Assembly (NCBI GenBank): GCA_963204975.1
Contig: CAUJJC010000102.1
Span: 1 to 53,846 of the forward strand
Length of the DNA: 53,846 nucleotides
Direction of reading: 5' to 3'
From: Verrucomicrobiota bacterium
GTDB lineage: Bacteria > Verrucomicrobiota > Verrucomicrobiia > Verrucomicrobiales > Verrucomicrobiaceae
Position numbers and translations under genes: made by a program. Shown in pieces: positions 24,235 to 33,335 of the stretch (position 1 is its first letter; every line of letters begins with the position of its first letter). The notes beneath the pieces were generated by a model that ran no database searches, had not been told where the DNA came from, and worked only from the letters and a program-made list of their open reading frames with translations.

Positions 24235-27090
24235 CTACTCGATGTAGCGGAAGTCAACGCTCGCGAAGATCGACTGGGCCAGCAGAGACCAGCTTAGCTC
24301 GGCAGCTTCTTTCGCCTCTGGCTCACCTGCGAAGACCTGGACGAAGTCCGAAGCAAGCTGGCGTTCGCGTTCTGTGGGCCTGCGTCCCAGGGCGGACTCA
24401 TAGAGCCGGTTCAGGCGTGCTTTGTTATCGTGCAACGTTTTGGCTGAGATCAGATGTTTGGCCGTAGCCTGGCTTTGCTCGATCACGAAAGGGTGGTTCA
24501 TCATGTAAAGCGCCTGTGGGGCCACAGTGCTGGTGTTGCGCTTCGAGATTGCGAGGTTGTTGCTGCCGAAATCAAAGGCCTCGAACAGCTCCAGGCGCTG
24601 ATTGCGGAATGCTGGCGTGTAAACGCTGCGGCGCATGTCGGTGAAGACGTAACCGTATTCCAGATTTTGCAGCTTCGAGTCGTTCGGATCGCCGATCTTT
24701 CCATCCTCGGTGCCGATGGTAGGCCCCAGGAAACGGCGGTCCAGCGTGCCAGCGACGACTAGCATGGTGTCCCGGATCTGATTGGCATCCATCCGCTTCC
24801 GGTTCTGCCGCCAGAGCAGGTGATTGTCTGGATCGACCGCAGCCCCAGGCGATCCTGGAGCCACCACGCTTGTCATGCGGTAGGTGCGCGAGTCCACGAT
24901 GTAGCGCACCAGCGTTTTGAGCGACCAGTCGCTGTCGATCAGCTTGGTCGCCAGATGATCCAGCAGCTCGGGGTGGCTGGGCTTGTCACCAGTGACGCCG
25001 AAATTCTCCGCACTGCGCACGATGCCTTCGCCGAACAAGTGCATCCACACCCGGTTCGCCAGCACACGAGCGGTGAGCGTGTTCTGCGGGCTGGTGATCC
25101 ACTGGGCTAGCTGCACGCGTCCGCTTTGATCAGCCGGGATCGCGGGCTTCTCACCATGAAATGCCGCCGTGATGAAACCGCGAGGCACTTTCTCCCCGAG
25201 GTTGCGCAAGTTTCCACGGATGTGAACCGGGCAATCGCCGATCTCTTCGTGATCAATGACGGCCATCGCCTCAGGTCTGGCAGGGCCGCTTTTTTCGGCC
25301 TCCTTTACGCGTCGTTCGAGCTGCTTTACGAGTTTGGTCGCTTTGGCGATGAGTGGATCTTTTTCCAACTCCTTCTCATCGGCGATCGCGAGCTTCGTCA
25401 GCTCATCTACGTGGATGAACGTGACAGCATCCGCCACGACGAAACCATCTGTCGTGCCGTCCGTGCCCACCATCACAAACCCTTGTCCCGTGGACTCGAA
25501 GCGGAACTGCCCCAGGCGCACGTAGCGCCCATTGACTGCGGGCACCTCGGACTCATCGACCTTGATCACCTCCTCGCCATCGGCGTGAAAAACGGTGACG
25601 GGCACCATTTTGGACCGGTTCACCAGCGGCGGATAGGCGAACCACACTTCATAGCGACCGGCCTTCTCGATCTTGGGCATGAAGGTTAGCGTCTTGGTGC
25701 CCTTGCCCTCATTCCGATCATTCACGTAACCCTTGCCGATGTAGGTGGAGGAAAAAGTCGAGTGCTTCCATTCGCCCACGGCCTTGGCCTCGCTGTCATC
25801 GACGACGATGCCCGGCACTTCATCAATGGCGAGAGCACGGCCATTGCCATCCTTGGGCTCCGCTTTGGGAGCCAGTTTCTTGAATTGTTTCTTTGCCTCG
25901 TCGAGTTCGGTCTTCAGGGCCGCGAGTTCAGCTTCGTGCTTCTTCGCTTCGCTCTCAGCTTTGCCGTCGAGCATGAGCGGTGTGTCCACCCAGTGAGCCA
26001 CGTTCTCCTTGGGGTCGCGGATCGTCTTGGTGCTGCGCAGGATGCCGGCGAGCGCGTAGTAGTCGCGGGTGGGAATGGGATCAAACTTGTGATCGTGGCA
26101 GCGAGCGCAGCCCAGGCTCATGCCAAGCAGGGAACGCCCGATCACATCGAGCTGCTCGTCCACGATGTCCATGCGGAGCAGCGACTTGTCCTGTTCCTCG
26201 TAGTTGTTCGGACCGAGGATGAGAAAGCCAGTGGCCGTCACATGGCGTCGCTGGTCCGCAGCCGTGGGGTGGGGCAATAGGTCGCCAGCGATTTGTTCGG
26301 TGATGAAGCGGTTCAAGGGGACATCGTTGCGAATGCTTTCGATGACGTAGTCGCGATAGCGCCATGCATCCTTGAAGGGCAGCGTGCGGCCTCCGCCCGA
26401 GGACTCGGAGAATCTCGCCGCATCCAGCCAGTGCTGGCCCCATCGCTCCGCGTATGAATTTGATGACAACAATTCACTGACGGCGCTTTCGGGGTCCTTG
26501 TTCTCGCTCGGCAGTCCGGTGAGGTCATAGGACAGACGGCGGGCCAGCACGGGGGGCGGAGCATCCGGCGCTGGCTGCAGCCCCTTCTCTTCGAGCTTGG
26601 CGAGGATGAAGCGGTCGATGTCATTGCGCGCCCACGAGCCGTCCTTCACCTTGGGTGCAGCGGGGCGTTGAATGGGTTGGAAGGACCAGTGGCTGGTCGC
26701 TGCGGCTGCGGGGCTTGCCTTGGCGACTGTCGTCTGTGCCAGGGTTCGCGGATCATAGGCACCGCTGGCGATCCATTGCTTGAGCACCTCCTGGTCGGCG
26801 GCATCCAGCTTTTGCTTGGGCGGCATTTTCAGGTCGCGATCCGAGTAACTGATTGCTTTCGCGAGCAGGCTGGCGCTCACATTGCCTGCGATGATCGCAG
26901 GGCCGCTGTCGCCGCCTTTCTGCCAGCCCTCGCGGTGATCGAGGCGAAGTCCGCCTTTGTGCTTGTCGGGTCCATGACATTCCTGGCAATGCTCGATCAG
27001 CAGCGGGCGCACCTTCTTTTCGAAGAAGGCCACATCATCTGCGGCCTGGGCAGCGGATAGTAAGAGAAGAGTGAAAAGGACGATTCGCAT
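24235..27090 (-). CDS. Secreted cytochrome c / DUF1549 / DUF1553 (PSD1-type) protein
   Basis: A 951-residue secreted protein of a kind found almost only in Planctomycetes and Verrucomicrobia. After a signal peptide (residues 1-16) comes a planctomycete-type cytochrome c domain with Cys35-x-x-Cys38-His39 (CQECH). Then comes DUF1549 (WSFQPIQRP, RRLSYDLTGLP, CARCHDHKFDPI), a coiled-coil rich in Lys/Glu, a golvesin-like sandwich (GKGYVNDRNEGKGTKTLTF, YEVWFAYPP, DGFVVADAVTF; about residues 420-560), and DUF1553 (QWITSPQNTLTARVLANRVW, FGVTGDKPSHPELLD). These proteins often pair with a DUF1501 protein and are thought to act on polysaccharides or in periplasmic redox steps; function is unproven. The ATG at 27090 gives a clean signal peptide. 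Confidence 0.88.
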   Translation of the reverse strand: MRIVLFTLLLLSAAQAADDVAFFEKKVRPLLIEHCQECHGPDKHKGGLRLDHREGWQKGGDSGPAIIAGNVSASLLAKAISYSDRDLKMPPKQKLDAADQEVLKQWIASGAYDPRTLAQTTVAKASPAAAATSHWSFQPIQRPAAPKVKDGSWARNDIDRFILAKLEEKGLQPAPDAPPPVLARRLSYDLTGLPSENKDPESAVSELLSSNSYAERWGQHWLDAARFSESSGGGRTLPFKDAWRYRDYVIESIRNDVPLNRFITEQIAGDLLPHPTAADQRRHVTATGFLILGPNNYEEQDKSLLRMDIVDEQLDVIGRSLLGMSLGCARCHDHKFDPIPTRDYYALAGILRSTKTIRDPKENVAHWVDTPLMLDGKAESEAKKHEAELAALKTELDEAKKQFKKLAPKAEPKDGNGRALAIDEVPGIVVDDSEAKAVGEWKHSTFSSTYIGKGYVNDRNEGKGTKTLTFMPKIEKAGRYEVWFAYPPLVNRSKMVPVTVFHADGEEVIKVDESEVPAVNGRYVRLGQFRFESTGQGFVMVGTDGTTDGFVVADAVTFIHVDELTKLAIADEKELEKDPLIAKATKLVKQLERRVKEAEKSGPARPEAMAVIDHEEIGDCPVHIRGNLRNLGEKVPRGFITAAFHGEKPAIPADQSGRVQLAQWITSPQNTLTARVLANRVWMHLFGEGIVRSAENFGVTGDKPSHPELLDHLATKLIDSDWSLKTLVRYIVDSRTYRMTSVVAPGSPGAAVDPDNHLLWRQNRKRMDANQIRDTMLVVAGTLDRRFLGPTIGTEDGKIGDPNDSKLQNLEYGYVFTDMRRSVYTPAFRNQRLELFEAFDFGSNNLAISKRNTSTVAPQALYMMNHPFVIEQSQATAKHLISAKTLHDNKARLNRLYESALGRRPTERERQLASDFVQVFAGEPEAKEAAELSWSLLAQSIFASVDFRYIE

Positions 27091-27169
27091 GGGACGATGG
27101 GCGGAAGCTAACGCCTGCACCGCGAAGGTTGTTGCACGCAGCGCGATGGCGGGGATGGATCACGCCGCC

Positions 27170-28159
27170 ATGAAACCCAAGGTCATCATCACGGACTTCA
27201 TCCAGGAACCCCTCACTTACGAACACGAAATCCTGGGCGACGTCGCCGATGTGATCGCTCTCAATGCGCAGCGCGAACCCGAACTCATCGGCCAGATCGA
27301 AGAGGCGGACGTGGTGGTGCTTTATCACCTCCTGTCCATCGGCCGCGAGACCATCCAGCGGCTGCGGAAGTGCCGGTTCATCGTCCGGGGTGGCGTGGGC
27401 TTCGACAACGTGGACCGCGTGGCAGCTCGCGAACGCGGCATCGATGTGGCCAACGTGCCCGACTACGGCACCGAGGATGTGGCCGATACCGCGATCGCGA
27501 TGATGATGACTTTGACGCGCGGCGTGCATTTGCTCAATAGCCGTCTCCGCCGCGCCGAGGGGCCGTGGCACTACTCACAGGTGGCACCGATCTGGCGACT
27601 GCGTGATCGGACCTTTGGCATCATTGGCATTGGGCGAATCGGCACTGTCGCAGCTTTAAGGGCGAAGGCGCTCGGCATGAACGTGATCTTCCACGATCCG
27701 CATGTGCCTCAGGGAATCGACAAGGCCTTGGGCATTCGGAGCGTCGAGACGCTAGAGGATTTGATGACGCAGTCCCATGTGGTCAGCGTGCATTGTCCGC
27801 TCAACGATGAAACCCGAATGCTGATCAATGCGAAGACGCTCGCCCTGATGAAGCCGGGCGGCTTTTTGATCAATACCGCCCGCGGTGGCATCGTCGATCC
27901 ACACGCGGTGCTCGATGCCATCACCTCGGGCCATCTCGCTGGAGCGGGGCTTGATGTGCTGCCTCTGGAACCGCCTGATGAGAATGACCGCCTCATGGTA
28001 GCCTGGCGCGATCCTGAGCATCCAGCCCACGACCGCCTGATCATCAATCCGCACGCGGCTTTTTACACCGAGGAAGGTCTGGCAGACATGCGCATCAAAT
28101 CGAGCCGCAACGTCCGCCGTGTGCTGCTCGGGGAGAAGCCCTGGAACGTGGTGAACTGA
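27170..28159 (+). CDS. D-isomer-specific 2-hydroxyacid dehydrogenase (CtBP-like)
   Basis: A 329-residue NAD-dependent oxidoreductase. It has VRGGVGFDNVD with the substrate loop, the GIIGIGRIGTVAALRAKALGMNV Rossmann motif near residue 178, the CPLNDETRMLI segment, the catalytic Arg in NTARGG, and a Glu/His pair in the second half. The arrangement fits C-terminal-binding-protein-like hydroxyacid dehydrogenases, which reduce 2-keto acids; the exact substrate is not predictable. ATGs at 27155 and 27170 are both possible; the latter starts at the first beta strand. Its 5' end faces the divergent PSD1-type gene and its 3' end converges on the GH13 gene. Confidence 0.85.
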   Translation: MKPKVIITDFIQEPLTYEHEILGDVADVIALNAQREPELIGQIEEADVVVLYHLLSIGRETIQRLRKCRFIVRGGVGFDNVDRVAARERGIDVANVPDYGTEDVADTAIAMMMTLTRGVHLLNSRLRRAEGPWHYSQVAPIWRLRDRTFGIIGIGRIGTVAALRAKALGMNVIFHDPHVPQGIDKALGIRSVETLEDLMTQSHVVSVHCPLNDETRMLINAKTLALMKPGGFLINTARGGIVDPHAVLDAITSGHLAGAGLDVLPLEPPDENDRLMVAWRDPEHPAHDRLIINPHAAFYTEEGLADMRIKSSRNVRRVLLGEKPWNVVN

Positions 28160-28161
28160 CC

Positions 28162-31100
28162 TTACGGCACCAACCGCACTCGGTAGAACTTCCTTCCGCC
28201 CGTGGCCGATGCATCCGTCCATGTGCTCGTGTCACTGGTGGCTACAATATCAGATGAAACGTCCGTCCACGAACCGCTGATCAAGTCGTCGCATGCCTGC
28301 ACGCGGTAAGTCTTTCCACTCACGCTCGCCCAAGTGACCGTGAAACTGCCAGCGGCGGGCGAGGAGATGGTGTTGATCTTGAGCGACGACGTGCCGCTCA
28401 GTGGATCAGTGCCAGCGAGGTCTTCGTTCGCATTGATCATGCCGTCGCCGTCGTAGTCTCCATTGGCGTCCAGCAGAGTGACGCCCGTGCCAGACGTGCT
28501 GGAGTTCTCGACACCGACAGGACTGACCGTCCAGATCTGTGCATAATAGGTCTGCCCGACGGTGCCGGTGAACGTGTAAGAGGTGACGTTGCCCACGGAG
28601 CTATTGAAGACCTCAGAGTAACCGCCTAGGCCATCTGGTGCTTGCAAGGTGAGCTTGTAGCCCGCAATCCCAGCCTCGGTGTCGGTGACGGCGTTCCAGT
28701 TGAAGGTGACTTGATTGCCAATTGCGTAGGCTTTGAGCGTGGTTGGTGCACTGGGGGCGACGGGTGGACCGGTGTCATAGAGTTTGTAATACAAAGGTTC
28801 GAACGGGGCGGTCTTCCAGCCGTCATTGGTGGAGGGCAGCGCATTGAGGGTGACCGGGATGCCATTGCTGAAGTAAAGACTGCTTGCCCAGTTGTAGATG
28901 AACCATGTGTCCCGTCGGGTTTGGTCGTAACCTTGTCCGGCAGGCCCGATGTAAGCGGCGATGTTTTTCAGGCCGTAACTTCGCCCCGGCTTCATCCCGA
29001 AGATGTTAACGAAGGCGTTGTTGAAGACACCGACATTGAAGTTCCCGGAACTCGCCGTCTCGGTGCGGAGATTTGAGAAGCAGAACACCACATCCTGGAA
29101 GTTCGGCGACACACCTTCCTGTTCATACTTGGCCACGGCCCAGATCTCGTTGCTGGTGCTGCCGTTGGTGAGGTTGAGGAACCAGCGCTTGCTGCTGCGG
29201 AGTGCCGGGCTGTTCTTGCGGGCGAGGCTGGCGGCGGCGAAAGCATCAAACAAGCGTGCTTCACCGAAGGCGTTCGTGTTGCGATTCAGCCACGCGGGCT
29301 GCATCGAGTTGAACTTTTTGAAGTGGGCGATCTGCTTGCCGAAGTTCGTCTCGTAGAAGGTGAACCCGCTGGTCGTGGTGACACCGAGTTCCTGGCCCAT
29401 GAAGACCATCGGTGCGCCATCCATGGTGCAGGTTACGTAGTGCCGCATGAGCGGGTGGAAAATGTTGCCGTAGTTTTCTTCGTCGTGGCTGGTCGTGTTC
29501 AGCAGCACCAGCCCCTGGCCGTAGGCGCTGCGGCGATCCTCGAAGATCTGACGGAACTGCGGCGCATTCCCCGCGCTCTTGAGCGGGAAGACGATGTTCT
29601 CATTCAGCACGTCAAAGTGGCGGTTGCTGCGATACGTCACCGCGCCCCCATCGAGCGACTCGCTCATCATCACGAAGCTCCACTTCTTCGAGCGCGCGGT
29701 GTTGATGATGTATTCCCAGCACTGCGGAGGCAGGCCCTGGCCGAAGTCGCAGCGCAGACCGTCGATGCCTTGGCCGTCGAAGGCATATCGTTGCGTTAGG
29801 GTGCCGTCACTGATGGTGCTGTTCCGGTTCTGGCCGACAGGCCGCGTCTTCTCAAGCCAGTAGGTGGCGTAGCGCGCGAAGTATTTCCACACCTGCTTGG
29901 TCACATTGGCATCGCGGTTGGTGCTGGCGTCATCGTCGCTGGTCCAATTCGGATCGCCGTAGAGGAACTCATCGTTCTCGTTCAGATGATTGCCGTTGTC
30001 GGCGGGGTTCGTGTTCACCAGCGCGCTGTAGCGACCGAAATACACATCTTTGACATCGTTCCACTTGCCGAAGTCACCGCGGTCTGGTGCGACGGCGATA
30101 GTTCCTGCACCGCTTGCTCGCTGTGCGTAGTCGCCGCCGAGTGAGTAGAAGCGCGCCTCGCGGTTCTTGATCAAATCGGAAGGCGACCACGTCTCGCCAT
30201 CGCGCTGCAAGTAGTCGATGCCTGGCTGACCCAGTTCCGCATCGAAGCCGGTGTGATTGAACGGCGCATCCAGCATGACGCCGATGCTGCGCGTGTCCGC
30301 TGCGCTTACGAATCCCTGAAACGAACTCATCCCCGCAGCTCGAGCGCTGGAGCCAGTGATGCTGTCGGTGCCGTTGTAGCTCGCGCTCATCCACGGATCG
30401 ATCTCGAAGAAGCTCTTCACCGCATAGGGCGAGCCGTGCGAATACGGCTGGCCTGTGGCTGGATCAGTCTCGCGACCTTCGATGGCTGCCGGATGCACGG
30501 GTTGAAACCACAGCATGTTCACGCCAAGCCCTTCGAGGTAATCGAGATTGAACCCGCGACCATCCACCGTGCGTGGCGCGCCGGGTGCATCGTAGAGATC
30601 TTCAAAGGTGGAGCGCTCAATGAAGCTGCCCGTGGCCTTCGCTTCAATGGTGAGCGTGTTGATCTCATACATGTTCATCGTGCGCGCCGTCACCGGCGAG
30701 ACGGTGATGGCGTGATCGCGACGACCTGCGCTGACATTGGTGAACCAGCGCCAGTTGGTGTCGCCCGTGACCTTCCAGCGTGCGCTCAGCCGATACGCCC
30801 CGGTCTTGATCGCATTCAGTGTGAGCGTGTAGTTACCCGCGCTTACCAGTGTCATCGGATAGCTGCGATAGTAGAAGTCACTGCCAGTGCCGATGAGGCT
30901 TTCGGTTTGATTGAACTCCATGCCGTCCTCGATGCCGTTCGCGTTCTTGTCGCTCGTTGCGTAGTCGCGTTGGTTCAAGTTCGTCACCACCTCGACGGCG
31001 ATGATGCTCGGCTGGCCAGGAGCGAAGTTGATGGTGATCGGCACGGACGTGGCCGCGACTTCATCGGCAAAGACCTTCGTGGTCGTGTAGTTGCCGTTTA

Positions 31101-32058
31101 GCGTCCCGGTCGTCGGGCTCGCGACGGTGAGCACGGGATCACCGAGCGTGCCGTTGGTGAAGGTGAAGACCTGGTTGTTCGTCGCTGCATTGAAATCAGC
31201 GAATCGCTCCTCGGTGTTCGCACTGTGCCAGAAGCCGACCTTGTATTTGATCGTCGCGCCCAACGGCAGGGATTGCAGCAGGCTCGGCGCTGTCGCCACC
31301 CACCACATCGGCTTGGCTCCCGTGATGCTGCCCGCCTCGTTCAAGTTCTGCTCAGGATGATCGTAGCTGCACAGGGCTACCTGCGTGGTGCCGCTGCCGA
31401 CGCCGAGCGAGCCTGCCGGTGTGCTACCGTCCGTGGTGTAGTAAACAACGCCGTTGGTCGCCCACTGAGTGGATGGCGTGTTCACATCGCCGATGTAGCC
31501 CACCTTTGACCAAAAACTCACGCTGTTCCCGGACACCACGCGATTGCTCGCATGGAAGATCCACGCGGGACGATTGCGGAAGGAATACGGCGACGCCTGA
31601 GCCGTCGCCTCCGTCCCGGTGCTCTGATGATTCCCATCTATGTCGCCGCCATAGAGATAAGTGTCATCGCGATCACTGAACGTGAGCTTGAGGTAGTAGG
31701 CGATGACGTCGTTTGCCCCGAAGGATGCGGCATTGATCGGTGCCTTCCAGAACTGATTCCCGCCGACATCCGCATGATAACCCAAGGCCACGCTTTGCCA
31801 TGCGGCGTTGGTCGTCAGATTCTTGTAAATCAGCCAACCACCCGTCTGATTGCCGCCCGCGCCTCCATTCTTGAAAAAGCCTGAATACACGGTGAATGAC
31901 GAAGTCGGCGCGATCTCGACAAAGGGATCACGCATCGTCGAAGGAATGCCGGTCTGCGTGATCGACGGGATGTGCCAGGCGTTCGCGATCGCTCCGTGCA
32001 GATCGCGGCTGAGCAGCATCAGCAGGCCAAGCAAAGTGGAGGTGAAGAGGCGGTCCAT
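28162..32058 (-). CDS. Secreted GH13 alpha-amylase-family protein
   Basis: A 1298-residue secreted glycoside hydrolase. A signal peptide (about 1-25) is followed by N-terminal beta domains (to about 470). The GH13 barrel follows, with motif I LDAPFNH (Asp597), motif II GIDGLRCDFG (nucleophile Asp771), motif III MMSES (acid/base Glu800) and motif IV TSHDEE (Asp859). Then come a fibronectin type III domain (about 1080-1180), a calcium-loop stretch rich in D-N-D-D (DANGDYDGDGMINANED) and a C-terminal SGKTYRVQACDDL...FYRVRLVP beta module. All catalytic residues are present, so it is probably active on alpha-glucans outside the cell. The ending is shared in kind with the 976-residue protein at 50155-53085. 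Confidence 0.88.
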   Translation of the reverse strand: MDRLFTSTLLGLLMLLSRDLHGAIANAWHIPSITQTGIPSTMRDPFVEIAPTSSFTVYSGFFKNGGAGGNQTGGWLIYKNLTTNAAWQSVALGYHADVGGNQFWKAPINAASFGANDVIAYYLKLTFSDRDDTYLYGGDIDGNHQSTGTEATAQASPYSFRNRPAWIFHASNRVVSGNSVSFWSKVGYIGDVNTPSTQWATNGVVYYTTDGSTPAGSLGVGSGTTQVALCSYDHPEQNLNEAGSITGAKPMWWVATAPSLLQSLPLGATIKYKVGFWHSANTEERFADFNAATNNQVFTFTNGTLGDPVLTVASPTTGTLNGNYTTTKVFADEVAATSVPITINFAPGQPSIIAVEVVTNLNQRDYATSDKNANGIEDGMEFNQTESLIGTGSDFYYRSYPMTLVSAGNYTLTLNAIKTGAYRLSARWKVTGDTNWRWFTNVSAGRRDHAITVSPVTARTMNMYEINTLTIEAKATGSFIERSTFEDLYDAPGAPRTVDGRGFNLDYLEGLGVNMLWFQPVHPAAIEGRETDPATGQPYSHGSPYAVKSFFEIDPWMSASYNGTDSITGSSARAAGMSSFQGFVSAADTRSIGVMLDAPFNHTGFDAELGQPGIDYLQRDGETWSPSDLIKNREARFYSLGGDYAQRASGAGTIAVAPDRGDFGKWNDVKDVYFGRYSALVNTNPADNGNHLNENDEFLYGDPNWTSDDDASTNRDANVTKQVWKYFARYATYWLEKTRPVGQNRNSTISDGTLTQRYAFDGQGIDGLRCDFGQGLPPQCWEYIINTARSKKWSFVMMSESLDGGAVTYRSNRHFDVLNENIVFPLKSAGNAPQFRQIFEDRRSAYGQGLVLLNTTSHDEENYGNIFHPLMRHYVTCTMDGAPMVFMGQELGVTTTSGFTFYETNFGKQIAHFKKFNSMQPAWLNRNTNAFGEARLFDAFAAASLARKNSPALRSSKRWFLNLTNGSTSNEIWAVAKYEQEGVSPNFQDVVFCFSNLRTETASSGNFNVGVFNNAFVNIFGMKPGRSYGLKNIAAYIGPAGQGYDQTRRDTWFIYNWASSLYFSNGIPVTLNALPSTNDGWKTAPFEPLYYKLYDTGPPVAPSAPTTLKAYAIGNQVTFNWNAVTDTEAGIAGYKLTLQAPDGLGGYSEVFNSSVGNVTSYTFTGTVGQTYYAQIWTVSPVGVENSSTSGTGVTLLDANGDYDGDGMINANEDLAGTDPLSGTSSLKINTISSPAAGSFTVTWASVSGKTYRVQACDDLISGSWTDVSSDIVATSDTSTWTDASATGGRKFYRVRLVP

Positions 32059-32335
32059 GGCGAGAGCGAGAAGTCGAGGGGGGCTGAGGCTGACGCATTT
32101 GGCCAGCGGCGTAAAGCCTGCGGAGTTGGCTATTTGACTAACCTGGAGAGCCCGCTGGCGTCGGCGAGACTGGGACAGCTCAAGCCATCAGGTGCTCAAT
32201 CGACTGCGGGTCGCAGGACGACCTTGGAGTGCGAAATGACAAACAGCTTACAATTTTTTCAAAGCAAAGCGCTTCGTTTGCGTCAATGCATCCGTCGCCC
32301 TAGCGGCTGCGCCCCCCAAACCCTCCCCAAAAACC

Positions 32336-33274
32336 ATGAAAGCCCTCTTCGTCACCATCCTCATCTTCGCCGGTGCCTTTACCGCTTATGATTATTTCCT
32401 TGCGCCTCCCGGCCAGAAAATGATCTTCAAGTCGCTCAACGTCGGTGCTGAGGTGGCAGACGCCCCGGCGGCTCCTGCGACCACCGACTCAGGGATTCCT
32501 GTCCCCGCAATCCCTCAGGACAAGCCCAAAGCCGAGGCACCTTCAACGGCAGAGAAGGAGACTCCAGCACCCGCTCCCGCGCCGACGACTACCGAAGCCC
32601 CGCCTCCAATGCCAAATCCAACCGGCATGGCGGTGCCGAAGTTCGAGCCGCTCGAAACCCTCACGAAGGGCTGGACCTTCATCCCCAAGACCGCTTTCCC
32701 CCGCCAGGTGCATCTGAAAAAGGCGGTGCCGTTCAAGATGAGCGTGGGCAGCTCTAACCTCAACGCAGGTGCTGAAGTCACGGCGCTGGGTTTTGACAAT
32801 GGCTTGCTCACCCTGGCTCCTACTGTGTCCTCGTCCGCTCGGGCAGCCGTGCCGCTCGATGACACCGACCTCAAGGGAGTGCTACTGGAGAACTACGAGA
32901 AGTGGAAGGTCCTGCGCATTGCCTGGCTGAAAGACGCTCGCGAACGCCGCATGGCCAGCAAGGCGACGGCTCCCCCGGAGCCTGCTCCCGTAGCTGATGG
33001 CAGCCAGGCTCCTACCCGTGGCAGCGATGGAGCTTACCCTTTGCTCGTCTCCCACCTCAACAGCGGCGAGGTCAATGAAATCAAGTCGAAAAATGTCCAC
33101 AGCTGGGGCGATCCCGTGGCCATGCAGTTCGAGGGCAAGCCTGCTTGGGGCATCAAGATCCAGTTCGATGCCGAGACCGTCTTTGGTCTCCAGCCCGCCG
33201 AGGCTCAAGCCGTCGTGGCCGGTGGTCGGGTGAAAGGTTGGTTCTACACCGGTTCGGGCGAGCCCGTGCCCTGA
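32336..33274 (+). CDS. Membrane-anchored protein with Pro/Ala-rich linker
   Basis: A 312-residue protein with one N-terminal membrane segment or uncleaved signal (MKALFVTILIFAGAFTAYDYF), a 60-residue Pro/Ala/Glu/Thr-rich linker (about 40-100) and two small beta-rich regions (about 120-200 and 260-312) separated by a helical, Arg-rich stretch. No catalytic motif recognised; a role in the cell envelope is inferred from the anchor. It lies 62 bases before the DUF1501 gene; an inverted repeat sits between them, so they could be together or separately transcribed. Confidence 0.7.
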   Translation: MKALFVTILIFAGAFTAYDYFLAPPGQKMIFKSLNVGAEVADAPAAPATTDSGIPVPAIPQDKPKAEAPSTAEKETPAPAPAPTTTEAPPPMPNPTGMAVPKFEPLETLTKGWTFIPKTAFPRQVHLKKAVPFKMSVGSSNLNAGAEVTALGFDNGLLTLAPTVSSSARAAVPLDDTDLKGVLLENYEKWKVLRIAWLKDARERRMASKATAPPEPAPVADGSQAPTRGSDGAYPLLVSHLNSGEVNEIKSKNVHSWGDPVAMQFEGKPAWGIKIQFDAETVFGLQPAEAQAVVAGGRVKGWFYTGSGEPVP

Positions 33275-33288
33275 GGCTGGAGCGTATG

Positions 33289-33328
33289 GCATATCGCGCA
33301 AAGAACCAGACGGCTCAGCGCGATATGC
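33289..33328 (+). repeat. Perfect 11-base inverted repeat before the DUF1501 gene
   Basis: GCATATCGCGC (33289-33299) and its exact complement GCGCGATATGC (33318-33328) are separated by 18 bases, and the right arm ends 7 bases before the ATG at 33336. There is no T-tract after it, so it is not a classical terminator. It could be an operator or an RNA hairpin that covers the start region of the DUF1501 gene. Confidence 0.5.
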
Positions 33329-33335
33329 TTCCGCC

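Noticed and set aside
32059..32335. Possible small gene in the gap before the anchored protein.
   Set aside because: Frames are short or extend antisense from the GH13 gene; I see no coding pattern or clear signal beyond an AT-rich stretch near 32230-32280.
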